Of a DNA stretch of 27,713 nt, positions 7,505 through 15,827 are shown in pieces. Location: the NCBI GenBank assembly GCA_022567275.1, contig JADFHH010000001.1, forward strand, positions 1-27,713. The letters are read 5' to 3'. The DNA comes from Pseudomonadota bacterium. Its GTDB lineage: Bacteria > Pseudomonadota > Alphaproteobacteria > Rhizobiales > Methyloligellaceae. The notes under the pieces are model-generated. The model did not search any database, was not told the origin of the DNA, and worked only from the letters and a program-made list of their open reading frames with translations. The position numbers and the translations under genes were made by a program. Numbering within the stretch: the stretch's first letter is position 1; each line of letters opens with the position of its first letter.

Positions 7505-9835
7505 TTAAAACCGGGCCGCTGCGCCAAAGTGGAATAATGTCTTTTTATCATAAGGGGTGGACGTGAGCGCCTGGGCAATATCGGCACGTAACGGTCCGAT
7601 TGGTGATTGCCAGATCAGACTGAACCCAACCGATGACCTGATCGTACTGTCATCGCCAATGCTTGCCACTAACGAGCTGGCACTATCACTTACATCAAAC
7701 AGCGTTGCCGCATCAAAAAAAACAGCGGCCGAAATACCTATTTTTTCAGGCACCAGGGGGATAGGAAAGCGCAGTTCGAGCGAACTCGCAGCAAAAAACT
7801 TGCCGCCAAGCGCGTCTGTCGTGCCCAGATCACGGGGTCCTATACCTGAGGTATCAAATCCTCGAATTGTCTCCGACCCCTTGAAAAACAAATCAACGAT
7901 GCGCACGTCATCTCCGCCAAGTCCGCTGATATATCCGCCGTGAACGCGTCCCGCCAGGGTCACTTTTTTGCGAACAGGATAAAACGCCCGGGCATCGGCC
8001 CGTGTACGCAGGTATTTTACGTCACCTCCGATTCCGGCCAGATCCTGCGCGAATTGAAAATAGACGCCGCGCGAGGGGTTTTTAACATTATTGCGTGTAT
8101 CGAAGGTGAGCGCATAACTGACCGACGACACTATGGTCGCGCCGGCTGCGTCCTTGATCGCCGGGGATGCATCGGCCTCAACATCGAATATGTCTTGTTG
8201 CAGCAGGCTATAGCTTGTGCCCAGAGTCCAATTATCGTTGAGCGGTATGCCAAAGCGGATAGTGCCGCCAACTTTTTTAATTTTGTAAGAGGACTCATCG
8301 CTGAGATCGTTTTCCGTAAAGAAAATGTCGAATCCAGCCGACATGTTCCGGCCCATGAATTTCGGTTCGGTAAAAGAGAATTCCACATTGAGGCTCTCGA
8401 ACCCGCCGCGCGCCCTGAGGCGAATAAATTGGCCGCGGCCGAGCAGGTTTCTTTCACTCAGAGAGATATCAATGACCGGACCGCTTGAGCTCGACCAGCC
8501 GCCGCCCAGGGAAAGCTCTCCTGTAGCTTGCTCGACGACCCTGACAATGATGATCACGCGGTCCGGCGCGCTTCCTGGCTCATTGCGAACCGAGACACTC
8601 TTGAAATATTGCAACCTGGCCAGCCGCCGGCGTGCGGTGTCCACCAGCAGTCGATTATAGGCATCGCCTTCCGCGAGGCGGAATTCTCGGCGAATGACTT
8701 TATCTAGCGTGCGCACATTGCCGATGATTTCTATGCGCTCGATATAAACCCTTGGTCCCTCCTCAATCACATAGGTGATTGAAATCACCCGGGCGACCGT
8801 ATCGCGATCGACGCGTGGACGAACGCGGGCAAATGCATAGCCGAGAGCCGTAACCTCGAGTGTGATTTTCTCAAGCGATTTGTCGATCTTCGCGGCATCG
8901 TATATTTTTCCCGTGCGGGTTTGGATTTTGTTGCGGACCGCTTCTGGATCGAGCGAAGCGAGATTGGTCTCAATGTCTATGGCGCCGAATTTGTAAATCT
9001 CTCCTTCCTCAATAGTAAAGTTGATGAAGAACCCTTTCCCGTCGCGGTCAAGATCGGCTGTCGCGGAGGTAACACGTGCGTCGGCATAACCGTTCTTGAG
9101 GTAGTATTGCCGCAACAACTCCCTATCCAGATTGAGCCGGTCGGGATCATAAATATTGGTCGGGTTGAGGAAGCTCAGCAGTCCGGTTTCAGTTGTCGTA
9201 ATGACTTCGCGGAGCTGCGAATCGGTGAAGGAATCATTGCCCACGAAACTGATGCTGCGGATGGTTGTCTTGGGACCTTCCTGGATCTCGAAGACAAGAT
9301 CCACACGGCTGTGTTCCTGTTTGATAATCTTTGGATCGACCCGCGCGGCAAATCGCCCCGAACGGCGGTAAAGGTTCAGGATTCTCTGCACATCCGCCTG
9401 TACTCTGGCGCGTGTGAACACGGCTCGGGATTTCATCCGAATTTCCGTCTTGAGCGTTTCGTCATCAATCTCGTCGTTCCCCTCAAATGCGACCTTGTTC
9501 ACAATGGGGTTTTCGACGACCTTGACGATTACCGTATTTGCCTGAAGCCGGATTCTGACATCGGAAAACAGTCCAGTGGCGAAAAGCGCCTTCAGGGACT
9601 CATCGACTTTGCGTGGATCGTAGCGCGCGCCAGTTGAGAATCGCAGATAGGAGCGCACGGTCTCGGGCTCGACGCGGCGGTTGCCTTGCACCTGAATTGA
9701 GCGGATTACAGCTGATGATTGCGCCAACGCGGCTGTTCCGCCTGCTGAAATGCCGATAAGCACGCAAACCGGCGCAGCCGCGAACAGCAGCAGGAGTATG
9801 ATCAGCCCCCCGGCCCCTGACTTTTTTACGCCCAT
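7505..9835 (-). CDS. bamA: Outer membrane protein assembly factor BamA
   Basis: Core of the BAM complex that folds beta-barrel proteins into the outer membrane. The protein is 776 aa. A long signal peptide (hydrophobic residues about 10-36, likely cut near ALAQ) precedes about five POTRA domains (about 42-430; recognisable repeats such as IRSIQVQGNRRVEPETVRSYL and TTIRSISFVGND). The Omp85 16-stranded barrel follows. The conserved barrel motif appears as IRGFD near residue 656, and the chain ends in the aromatic C-terminal signal AARF. The start is ATG 9835. It lies between rseP and lpxD, the usual alphaproteobacterial position. The 153-bp spacer upstream holds three hairpins described separately. 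Confidence 0.97.
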   Translation of the reverse strand: MGVKKSGAGGLIILLLLFAAAPVCVLIGISAGGTAALAQSSAVIRSIQVQGNRRVEPETVRSYLRFSTGARYDPRKVDESLKALFATGLFSDVRIRLQANTVIVKVVENPIVNKVAFEGNDEIDDETLKTEIRMKSRAVFTRARVQADVQRILNLYRRSGRFAARVDPKIIKQEHSRVDLVFEIQEGPKTTIRSISFVGNDSFTDSQLREVITTTETGLLSFLNPTNIYDPDRLNLDRELLRQYYLKNGYADARVTSATADLDRDGKGFFINFTIEEGEIYKFGAIDIETNLASLDPEAVRNKIQTRTGKIYDAAKIDKSLEKITLEVTALGYAFARVRPRVDRDTVARVISITYVIEEGPRVYIERIEIIGNVRTLDKVIRREFRLAEGDAYNRLLVDTARRRLARLQYFKSVSVRNEPGSAPDRVIIIVRVVEQATGELSLGGGWSSSSGPVIDISLSERNLLGRGQFIRLRARGGFESLNVEFSFTEPKFMGRNMSAGFDIFFTENDLSDESSYKIKKVGGTIRFGIPLNDNWTLGTSYSLLQQDIFDVEADASPAIKDAAGATIVSSVSYALTFDTRNNVKNPSRGVYFQFAQDLAGIGGDVKYLRTRADARAFYPVRKKVTLAGRVHGGYISGLGGDDVRIVDLFFKGSETIRGFDTSGIGPRDLGTTDALGGKFFAASSLELRFPIPLVPEKIGISAAVFFDAATLFDVSDSASSLVASIGDDSTIRSSVGFSLIWQSPIGPLRADIAQALTSTPYDKKTLFHFGAAARF

Positions 9836-9873
9836 TCGAAGCTTCTGTCCCCTGCTACGCTAAGGCCCAATGA

Positions 9874-9890
9874 CCCAGCGACACGCTGGG
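9874..9890. repeat. Perfect short hairpin upstream of bamA
   Basis: CCCAGCG-ACA-CGCTGGG, a 7-bp GC-rich perfect stem with a 3-base loop, 39 bases before the bamA start. In the bamA mRNA it would form a stable leader hairpin. No T-run follows on the minus strand, so it is not a terminator for rseP. Confidence 0.5.
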
Positions 9891-9896
9891 CCAGAA

Positions 9897-9931
9897 GGCC
9901 ATTCCATTGTGGCCGTTTTTTGTTCGTTTTT
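9897..9931 (+). terminator. Terminator-like hairpin facing the plus strand between rseP and bamA
   Basis: GGCCA (9897-9901) and TGGCC (9910-9914) form a 5-bp stem with an 8-base loop, followed on the plus strand by a T-rich tract (GTTTTTTGTTCGTTTTT). Its orientation is opposite to all genes nearby, so it would stop antisense transcription coming from the bamA side. The stem is short, so confidence is modest. On the minus strand the same sequence has the A-rich tract upstream and would not terminate. Confidence 0.35.
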
Positions 9932-9962
9932 ATCAGCCCTAACAAGTAGTTGCCTAAGTTCA

Positions 9963-9975
9963 GGCCTGGCAGGCC
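9963..9975. repeat. Inverted repeat just after rseP stop
   Basis: GGCCTG-G-CAGGCC is a 6-bp perfect inverted repeat 13 bases beyond the rseP stop codon. It could fold at the 3' end of the rseP reading frame as a processing or stabilising hairpin. No T-run follows in the minus direction, so it is not a canonical terminator. Confidence 0.35.
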
Positions 9976-9988
9976 GGAAGTTCCGAAC

Positions 9989-11134
9989 TCAGAGCGAAGT
10001 CAGGTGAATCAGGTCGTTCCAGGTGGCAAACACCATTAGCATAAGCACCAGCGCCAAACCAATTCTAAAGCCAATTTCCTGAGTGCGGTCGCTCAGTGGC
10101 CGTCCGCGTATCGCTTCTATGGCATAGAACAATAGATGGCCACCGTCCAACATGGGAATAGGGAAAAGGTTAATGAGACCAATGCTGACCGAGAGGACCG
10201 CGGCAAGATTTAACAGGGCGAGGAAACCCATGGAGGCGACTTGCCCGGAAACCTGCGCGATACGAATGGGACCACCGAGCTGATCGGCATTTTCCCGCCC
10301 CGAAACCACCTCATAGAGATAATACAGCGTCCGCGAGATCACGAAATAGGTCTCCTCGCATCCCTTCCAGAGTGCGGTTAGCGGATCATATGTTTTCAGC
10401 ACCCAGTCATCAGGAGAAGCGCTGCGGCGAATGCCCAGCAGACCACGGCGAATTGTATTGCCAAACGCGTCTTTCGTTTCCTGCTTGTACGGCGTCGCCT
10501 TGAGGGCCAGTTGCGAACCGGCGCGATCAACGAAAATAGTCAGTTCCTGACCAGCGCTGATGCTGACAATGCGCTGTATATCGGTAAAACTCTCAATGGA
10601 TTTACCATCGATGCTGCGGATGCGGTCGCCAGCTTTGAAGCCGGCTTGTTCAGCCGCGCTGCCGGGCGTCACCGCATCGACGATCGGTAATGTCTGGCGC
10701 TGGCCGACGAAGGCGAACATGAAGGCGAAAATAGCAATGGCCAGCAAGAAGTTCGCAATTGGTCCGGCCACAACGACGGCGGCGCGGGCGGCCAGCGGTT
10801 TGGCGTGAAAACTGCCCGCCTGTTCCTGTTCTGTCATTCCCTCCAATGAGTCGCGATCCGGCTTACTGGCGGCATTCTCGTCGCCAAGGAATTTTACGTA
10901 ACCGCCAAGGGGAATCCAGGACAGACGCCAGCGGGTTCCTTTTTTATCATTGAATCCGAATATCTCTCCGCCAAATCCAATCGAGAAGGTCTGTACCGAT
11001 ACCTTACACCAGCGTGCCACAATGAAATGACCGAGCTCATGAAAGAACACAACAACCGTCAAAACGAACAAGAATGGCAGGAGATAGGACATCATGGAAC
11101 CTCCAAAACTGGTAATACTCGCTAATAATTCCAT
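9989..11134 (-). CDS. rseP: RIP site-2 metalloprotease RseP
   Basis: Inner-membrane zinc protease that cleaves anti-sigma factors and leftover signal peptides within the membrane. The protein is 381 aa from the chosen start. The first membrane segment carries HELGH (residues 32-36). One periplasmic PDZ domain contains the EQAGFKAGDRIRSIDGK segment. The C-terminal membrane part has the second zinc-site motif in FPIPMLDGGH. I chose ATG 11134 (MELLASITSF) because AGGAG lies 10 bases upstream and the N-terminus resembles other alphaproteobacterial RseP proteins. An upstream in-frame ATG (11161) lacks a ribosome binding site. Alternative starts at ATG 11095/11092 have GGAGG 4-7 bases upstream and cannot be excluded. 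It lies 46 bp after dxr. Confidence 0.95.
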   Translation of the reverse strand: MELLASITSFGGSMMSYLLPFLFVLTVVVFFHELGHFIVARWCKVSVQTFSIGFGGEIFGFNDKKGTRWRLSWIPLGGYVKFLGDENAASKPDRDSLEGMTEQEQAGSFHAKPLAARAAVVVAGPIANFLLAIAIFAFMFAFVGQRQTLPIVDAVTPGSAAEQAGFKAGDRIRSIDGKSIESFTDIQRIVSISAGQELTIFVDRAGSQLALKATPYKQETKDAFGNTIRRGLLGIRRSASPDDWVLKTYDPLTALWKGCEETYFVISRTLYYLYEVVSGRENADQLGGPIRIAQVSGQVASMGFLALLNLAAVLSVSIGLINLFPIPMLDGGHLLFYAIEAIRGRPLSDRTQEIGFRIGLALVLMLMVFATWNDLIHLTSL

Positions 11135-11180
11135 TAAGTTAGCTCTCCTATCCACGAACATGCGCGCATGTGCGCCAAAA

Positions 11181-12389
11181 TCATACCAGTTCTGTCAGCA
11201 ATGAACGTGCCAACATGCGGCTACGCTTATCGAGCTCCAGAACCTCATCGAGCGATTTGGGTTTCGACAGTCCTGCGCGAACCGCCGCTTCCATTGTCTC
11301 GGCGACAAGCACGCAAATCGACAGCAGTCCTAGCCTGCGCCCCAGAAATGCGTCAACCGCTATCTCGTTGGCGGCGTTCAATACCGTCGTCGCGCCATTG
11401 TCGCTCTCCAGCGCCTCACGGGCGATCCGTAACGCCGGAAACCGTTCATAATCGGGGCTCTCGAAGGTGAGCGATCCGATTTTAGCCAAATCGAGACGTT
11501 CGGTCGGGGCCCACATGCGCTCGGGCCAGGCCAGCGAATAGGCAATCGGTGTGCGCATGTCCGGCGAGCTCATTTGCGCAATAACGGACCCGTCTGAATA
11601 TTCAACAAGACAATGCACGATGGATTGGGGATGGATCACCACGTCGAGCTGTTCGGGCTCCACGGGAAACAGATGATAAGCCTCGATGAGTTCCAGGCCC
11701 TTGTTCATTAATGTGGCTGAATCGATGGTGAGCTTTTGGCCCATGGACCAGTTCGGGTGTTTCAGGGCGTCCTCCGGTGAGGCATCCTTCATTTGCTCAA
11801 GCGTCCATGTGCGGAACGGACCACCCGAAGCGGTGAGAGTGATTTTTTCAATGGAGATGCTGACTTTGGGGTCAATCGCCTGGAATCCGGCGGAATGCTC
11901 CGAATCGACCGGAAGCAGTTGTGTGCCGGATTTGGCCACGGCCTGCATGAAAATGTCGCCGGCCGAGACAAGACATTCCTTATTGGCCAGCGCCACAGTC
12001 GTGCCTTGGCGGACAGCTTCGAGTGTCGGACGCAAGCCCGCCGAACCAACAATAGCGGCCATGGTCCACTCGACCGGATGCGCGACCGCTTCCATCAGTG
12101 CGTCATCGCCTGCCGCGGCTTCAATGGACGTTCCCGCCAGTGCCGCCTTCAGCTCATTATACCGGGAAGGATCAGCCAGAACGGCCAACTCGGCATTATG
12201 CGCGATGGCCTGTGCGGCGAGCAATTCAGCGTTGCGGTTGCCGGTGAGCGCGACCACATGATAGCGCGCCGGGTCGCGGCCGATAAGATCCAGAGTGGAT
12301 CGGCCAATCGAGCCGGTTGCACCCAATATGCTGATCCGTCGTGGAGGTTGCGATTGCAATGACTTGGCGTATGCAGTTGCTGTGCTCAA
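11181..12389 (-). CDS. dxr: 1-deoxy-D-xylulose-5-phosphate reductoisomerase
   Basis: NADPH-dependent, metal-requiring enzyme that converts DXP to MEP in the non-mevalonate isoprenoid pathway. This feeds the undecaprenyl synthase encoded by uppS nearby. The protein is 402 aa. The NADPH-binding GATGSIG is at residues 23-29, followed by LANKECLVSAG, the metal-binding PVDSEHSAGFQ, the TASGGPFR loop and HPNWSMGQKLTIDSATLMNKG, which covers the substrate site. The start is ATG 12389. It follows cdsA by 52 bp. Confidence 0.96.
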   Translation of the reverse strand: MSTATAYAKSLQSQPPRRISILGATGSIGRSTLDLIGRDPARYHVVALTGNRNAELLAAQAIAHNAELAVLADPSRYNELKAALAGTSIEAAAGDDALMEAVAHPVEWTMAAIVGSAGLRPTLEAVRQGTTVALANKECLVSAGDIFMQAVAKSGTQLLPVDSEHSAGFQAIDPKVSISIEKITLTASGGPFRTWTLEQMKDASPEDALKHPNWSMGQKLTIDSATLMNKGLELIEAYHLFPVEPEQLDVVIHPQSIVHCLVEYSDGSVIAQMSSPDMRTPIAYSLAWPERMWAPTERLDLAKIGSLTFESPDYERFPALRIAREALESDNGATTVLNAANEIAVDAFLGRRLGLLSICVLVAETMEAAVRAGLSKPKSLDEVLELDKRSRMLARSLLTELV

Positions 12390-12441
12390 TTGCCCACCTC
12401 GTTCCTCGCTTTCGCCAGCATAATCCTTGATGGCGCTATAA

Positions 12442-13299
12442 TCATGGCCACATCAGGAGCGCTCTGCCCGGTTCAGGAAACCCGCGGGCCACGGCGATAC
12501 AACCCGCGGCAAGGGCCGTCCCGATCATCCCGTCGACACGATCGAACAGACCCCCATGGCCCGGCAGCAGTTGCCCCGAATCCTTGACATGAAACTTTCG
12601 TTTGATGGCGGACTCCGTCAAATCGCCAATTTGACAGGCGAGCGCCAGTCCCGCGCCCAGAAGTGCAAGTCCCGGTGCCCATGTGCCGCCAAGCCATAGC
12701 GCAAATCCATAAGCCAGCATAGTGGGGAGCGCCAGCCCGCCAACCAGTCCCGACCAGGTCTTTCCCGGCGATATAACCGGCGCGAGTTTCGCTCCGCCAA
12801 TGGTGCGTCCTGTGAAGTAGGCGGCAATGTCAGCCGACCAGACCACAAGGAACAGAAAAAAGATGGCGCTAACCCCAAATGCGGCATCCGACCGGAAGAA
12901 AACAAGCAAGATAGCCGGTACTCCGAGATAGATGACGCCGAGTGCGGACCATAGCCGTGTCCCGGGGGAACCCGATGTGAATGCGGCGGCAAGGGCGCCG
13001 GCGCCAAGCGCCAGCATTGCCAACCAGGCTGAACCCATGCCGGCACATATACAGGCAGCTATAGTCGCTGCCCCATGCACATAGAATGCGCCATCCAAGG
13101 CCTCACCACGGACCAGCCGTCCCCATTCCCAGGCAAGCACGGCGCTGGCGGCGGCAATCATTACGGTGAAGGGCCAAAGGCCGGAATAAGTCAGAACACC
13201 GGCCATTGCGGCGAGAACGAGCGCACTAAGGGTTCGCTTCGCATTTTCACTATATGATCGCGATGCACGCTGGTCCCGGCAGCGGCGTTTGCCGCTCAC
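12442..13299 (-). CDS. cdsA: Phosphatidate cytidylyltransferase (CDP-DAG synthase)
   Basis: Integral membrane enzyme that makes CDP-diacylglycerol from CTP and phosphatidic acid, the precursor of all phospholipids. The protein is 285 aa with about eight hydrophobic segments. The signature near the C-terminus is intact: GDLTESAIKRKFHVKDSG, then LLPGHGGLFDRVDG. The start is GTG 13299, overlapping the uppS stop by 4 bp (GTGA), so coupling is likely. The first 20 residues are basic and hydrophilic, and a start slightly downstream is possible. Confidence 0.94.
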   Translation of the reverse strand: MSGKRRCRDQRASRSYSENAKRTLSALVLAAMAGVLTYSGLWPFTVMIAAASAVLAWEWGRLVRGEALDGAFYVHGAATIAACICAGMGSAWLAMLALGAGALAAAFTSGSPGTRLWSALGVIYLGVPAILLVFFRSDAAFGVSAIFFLFLVVWSADIAAYFTGRTIGGAKLAPVISPGKTWSGLVGGLALPTMLAYGFALWLGGTWAPGLALLGAGLALACQIGDLTESAIKRKFHVKDSGQLLPGHGGLFDRVDGMIGTALAAGCIAVARGFPEPGRALLMWP

Positions 13300-14054
13300 G
13301 CGCTGGAACCCGCGCGCAGGCCGCCAAATCTGCGTTCCCGGTCATGGAATGTCTCGATCGCCGAAAGCAGCGTCTCACGCGTAAAATCCGGCCAGTAGCT
13401 GTCGAGGAAGACAAGTTCCGTATAAGCGCATTGCCAGAGCAGGAAGTTGGACAGGCGAACTTCACCGCTGGTGCGGATCAATAAGTCCGGATCGGGCAGT
13501 CCGGAGGTGTCGAGAAAGTCACTCAGGGAATCTACTGTTATATCTTGCGGATCGAGCGTGCCCTCCTTGACCTGCTCAGCCATGCGCTTCGCCGCGCGGG
13601 CAATCTCGTCACGTGAGCCATAGTTGAAGGCCACGGTCAGTTGCAGGCCGGTATTGCCGGATGTAAGCGTAACCGCATCTTCGAACAGCCGGATAATATC
13701 GCCTTCGATGCCTTCGCGCGCGCCAATGATACGGATGCGCACGGCGTGCTTGTGCAAATCCGTCATATCGGTGCGGATAAAGCGGCGCAGCAGCGTCATG
13801 AGGTCGCGAATTTCAGATTGCGGCCGCGACCAGTTTTCAGACGAAAAACTGAACAGCGTCAGATATTGCAAATCCAGGTCAATGGCTGCCCTTACGGCAG
13901 CGCGCACACTTTCAACGCCGCGTTTGTGACCATCCGAGCGGGACAACCCGCGTTGCGCCGCCCAGCGCCCGTTACCGTCCATGATAATGGCGATATGCCG
14001 AGGCATTTCACGTGCGCAATCTGGCTCTCTGGTATCGTGTTCCGGTATCGACAA
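13296..14054 (-). CDS. uppS: Isoprenyl transferase / undecaprenyl diphosphate synthase
   Basis: cis-prenyltransferase that builds the C55 carrier lipid for peptidoglycan and other glycans. The protein is 252 aa. HIAIIMDGNGRWA holds the catalytic Asp (residue 26 from the first start). Further family blocks are GHKRGVESV, LTLFSFSSENW, AFNYGSRDEI and DLLIRTSGEVRLSNFLLWQ. The longest start is TTG 14054, which has no clear ribosome binding site; ATG 14006 (MPRHIAIIMDG) is an alternative, giving 236 aa. Its stop overlaps the cdsA GTG. It follows frr by 63 bp. Confidence 0.95.
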   Translation of the reverse strand: MSIPEHDTREPDCAREMPRHIAIIMDGNGRWAAQRGLSRSDGHKRGVESVRAAVRAAIDLDLQYLTLFSFSSENWSRPQSEIRDLMTLLRRFIRTDMTDLHKHAVRIRIIGAREGIEGDIIRLFEDAVTLTSGNTGLQLTVAFNYGSRDEIARAAKRMAEQVKEGTLDPQDITVDSLSDFLDTSGLPDPDLLIRTSGEVRLSNFLLWQCAYTELVFLDSYWPDFTRETLLSAIETFHDRERRFGGLRAGSSA

Positions 14055-14117
14055 GGGAGACGTGTTCCACTTAAATTTTCATGCGATTTTCGTACGCTCT
14101 TTCAGTAGCATGCGAGA

Positions 14118-14675
14118 TCAGATTTGCATGATATCCTGTTCTTTGGCTGACAGCGCGTCATCAATCTTTTTGATGACGGCGTCGGTGACTTCCTGAACCT
14201 CGGCGCCGTGGGTGTGTTGCTCATCCTGACCGATCTCACCCTCTTTTTCCTGACGCTTGAGCTGTTCCATACCATCGCGCCGCACATTACGAACCGCAAC
14301 GCGCGACTGTTCGGCATATTTGCCCGCAAGCTTGACCATTTCCCGACGCCGTTCTTCATTCAATTCCGGTATGGGAATGCGCAACACCAGGCCTTCGCCG
14401 ATGGGGTTCAGGCCAAGATCGGCTTCCCGGATCGCCTTGTCGACCGCATCGATGTTCGACTTGTCCCAGACCTGAACGGAAATCATGCGCGCTTCGGGTG
14501 CCGTGATGGTTGCCAGCTGATTCAGAGGCATTGGCGTACCATAGGCGTCCACCGTCACCGGGTCGAGAAGGCTGGCGTTCGCCCGTCCCGTTCTCAAGCT
14601 GCCAAACTCCTGCTGAAGCACATTCAGCGCACCGTTCATACGCCTCTCGATATCCTTGAGATCATACCCGGACAT
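14118..14675 (-). CDS. frr: Ribosome recycling factor
   Basis: Splits post-termination 70S ribosomes together with EF-G. The protein is 185 aa, the standard length, with typical blocks: FGSLRTGRANASLLDPV, YGTPMPLNQLATITAPE, LGLNPIGEGLVLRIPIPELNEERR and the final coiled-coil helices ending DALSAKEQDIMQI. The start is ATG 14675, supported by a strong ribosome binding site (AAGGAGG) just upstream and by family length. The reading frame stays open upstream to an ATG at 14798, but that part is a remnant of pyrH and not a true N-terminus. It is normally preceded by pyrH; here it follows tsf with only 162 bp between. Confidence 0.97.
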   Translation of the reverse strand: MSGYDLKDIERRMNGALNVLQQEFGSLRTGRANASLLDPVTVDAYGTPMPLNQLATITAPEARMISVQVWDKSNIDAVDKAIREADLGLNPIGEGLVLRIPIPELNEERRREMVKLAGKYAEQSRVAVRNVRRDGMEQLKRQEKEGEIGQDEQHTHGAEVQEVTDAVIKKIDDALSAKEQDIMQI

Positions 14676-14696
14676 TATCGCCCTCCTTCTGCACGA

Positions 14697-14804
14697 CTCG
14701 CATATTATGCTCCAACGCCACATCAAGACAGCGTTCGCCAGCACATTCAATGACCAAATTATGTGTATTGTGCCCTCACGGGCAAGAGCGATTGCCATAG
14801 ATGT
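14697..14804 (-). pseudogene. pyrH: Degenerate remnant of pyrH (UMP kinase), C-terminal end only
   Basis: The tsf-frr spacer, where Alphaproteobacteria carry pyrH, encodes on the minus strand TSMAIALAREGTIHIIWSLN followed by LANAVL. This resembles the C-terminal strand-helix region of UMP kinase, whose usual form is close to DTSAIALARE-xx-IPIIVFSLHEPG-ALANVL. Relative to that form I see one extra codon (Met between TS and AIAL), one codon lost in the IIVFSL strand, and loss of the HEPG turn; the last residues are scrambled. Nothing of the N-terminal kinase core (glycine-rich KLSGEAL start, central nucleotide-binding blocks) remains. About 35 of roughly 240 codons are left, so it cannot be functional. 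The frame runs without a stop into frr. The identification rests on motif recall, not on a database alignment. Confidence 0.75.
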
Positions 14805-14837
14805 GCGTAATGACGTGAGGCCCCGAGGGATGCAGGG

Positions 14838-15764
14838 CTAGTTTCCCGATGCCGCGGCCGCGACCTCGGCGGCAAAATCGTCTGTTTTCTTCTCCACCCC
14901 TTCACCCAGGGCAAAGCGCACAAATCCGGTGATTTTTATCTCACTGCCAATGCCGGATGCCGCTGCCTCTACCGCTTGCTCCACCTTGCTTTCGCCGTCA
15001 ATAACATAGACTTGAGACAGCAGCGCGACTTCCGCATAGAATTTTCGCAAGCGTCCTTCTACCATTTTGCCGATAATGTTTTCCGGCTTGCCTGAGTCCC
15101 GGGCCTGCTCTGTCAGCACGGTACGCTCGCGTTCAATGACGGCTGGATCAATGTCTTCCTTGCTGACAGCCAACGGGTTTGCCGCCGCCACATGCATCGC
15201 AAGCTTGCGGCCGAAATCTTCCAGCGCGTCCGTATCGCCCGATGATTCCAGGGCGACCAGAACGCCGATCCTGCCCAGCCCCGGCGCTACACTATTGTGT
15301 ACATAGCTGGCGACCACACCGTGGGTAACCTGGAGCCGCTGACTCCGGCGCAGCACCATATTCTCCCCGAGTGAACCAACCATATTCTTGATCTGATCGG
15401 CCACGCTGAGATCGCCTTCGCCGTAGGGCATGGCGGAGAGTGCATCCGTGTCTTTTGCCTCCAGGGCGAGCCTGGATATGGTCGAAACCATGTTTTGGAA
15501 CCGAGCGTTGCGGGCAACGAAGTCGGTTTCCGAATTGACCTCGACCAAGGCGCCGGAGGTACCGTCCGTTGCCAGCCCAACAAGCCCTTCGGCGGCAACG
15601 CGGTCCGCTTTTTTCGCGGCGCTGGCGAGGCCCTTGGTCCTGAGCCAATCGACAGAAGCTTCCAGATCGCCCTCATTTTCCATCAGCGCCGTCTTGCAAT
15701 CCATCATCCCCGCGCTGGTCTTGTCGCGCAGTTCCTTCACCATCGATGCGGTAATGGCCGTCAT
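14838..15764 (-). CDS. tsf: Elongation factor Ts
   Basis: Guanine-nucleotide exchange factor for EF-Tu. The protein is 308 aa. The N-terminal UBA-like domain MVKELRDKTSAGMMDCKTAL is followed by the TDFVARN motif (residues 80-86) that contacts EF-Tu, then the core dimerisation domains and a C-terminal module. The start is ATG 15764 with AGGAACAGGAC just upstream. It follows rpsB by 63 bp in the universal rpsB-tsf pair. Confidence 0.97.
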   Translation of the reverse strand: MTAITASMVKELRDKTSAGMMDCKTALMENEGDLEASVDWLRTKGLASAAKKADRVAAEGLVGLATDGTSGALVEVNSETDFVARNARFQNMVSTISRLALEAKDTDALSAMPYGEGDLSVADQIKNMVGSLGENMVLRRSQRLQVTHGVVASYVHNSVAPGLGRIGVLVALESSGDTDALEDFGRKLAMHVAAANPLAVSKEDIDPAVIERERTVLTEQARDSGKPENIIGKMVEGRLRKFYAEVALLSQVYVIDGESKVEQAVEAAASGIGSEIKITGFVRFALGEGVEKKTDDFAAEVAAAASGN

Positions 15765-15827
15765 GTCCTGTTCCTATATTCGTCGCCCTTGGTGCAAGTT
15801 AACGGTGTTTGACAGGCTTGGCCCGCG

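Noticed and set aside
8921..9637. A 238-codon plus-strand frame over bamA
   Set aside because: Antisense shadow of the POTRA region of bamA; product not recognisable.
14118..14798. Frr with a 41-residue N-terminal extension
   Set aside because: Family length and the strong ribosome binding site before ATG 14675 support the shorter form; the extra part is better explained as a pyrH remnant.
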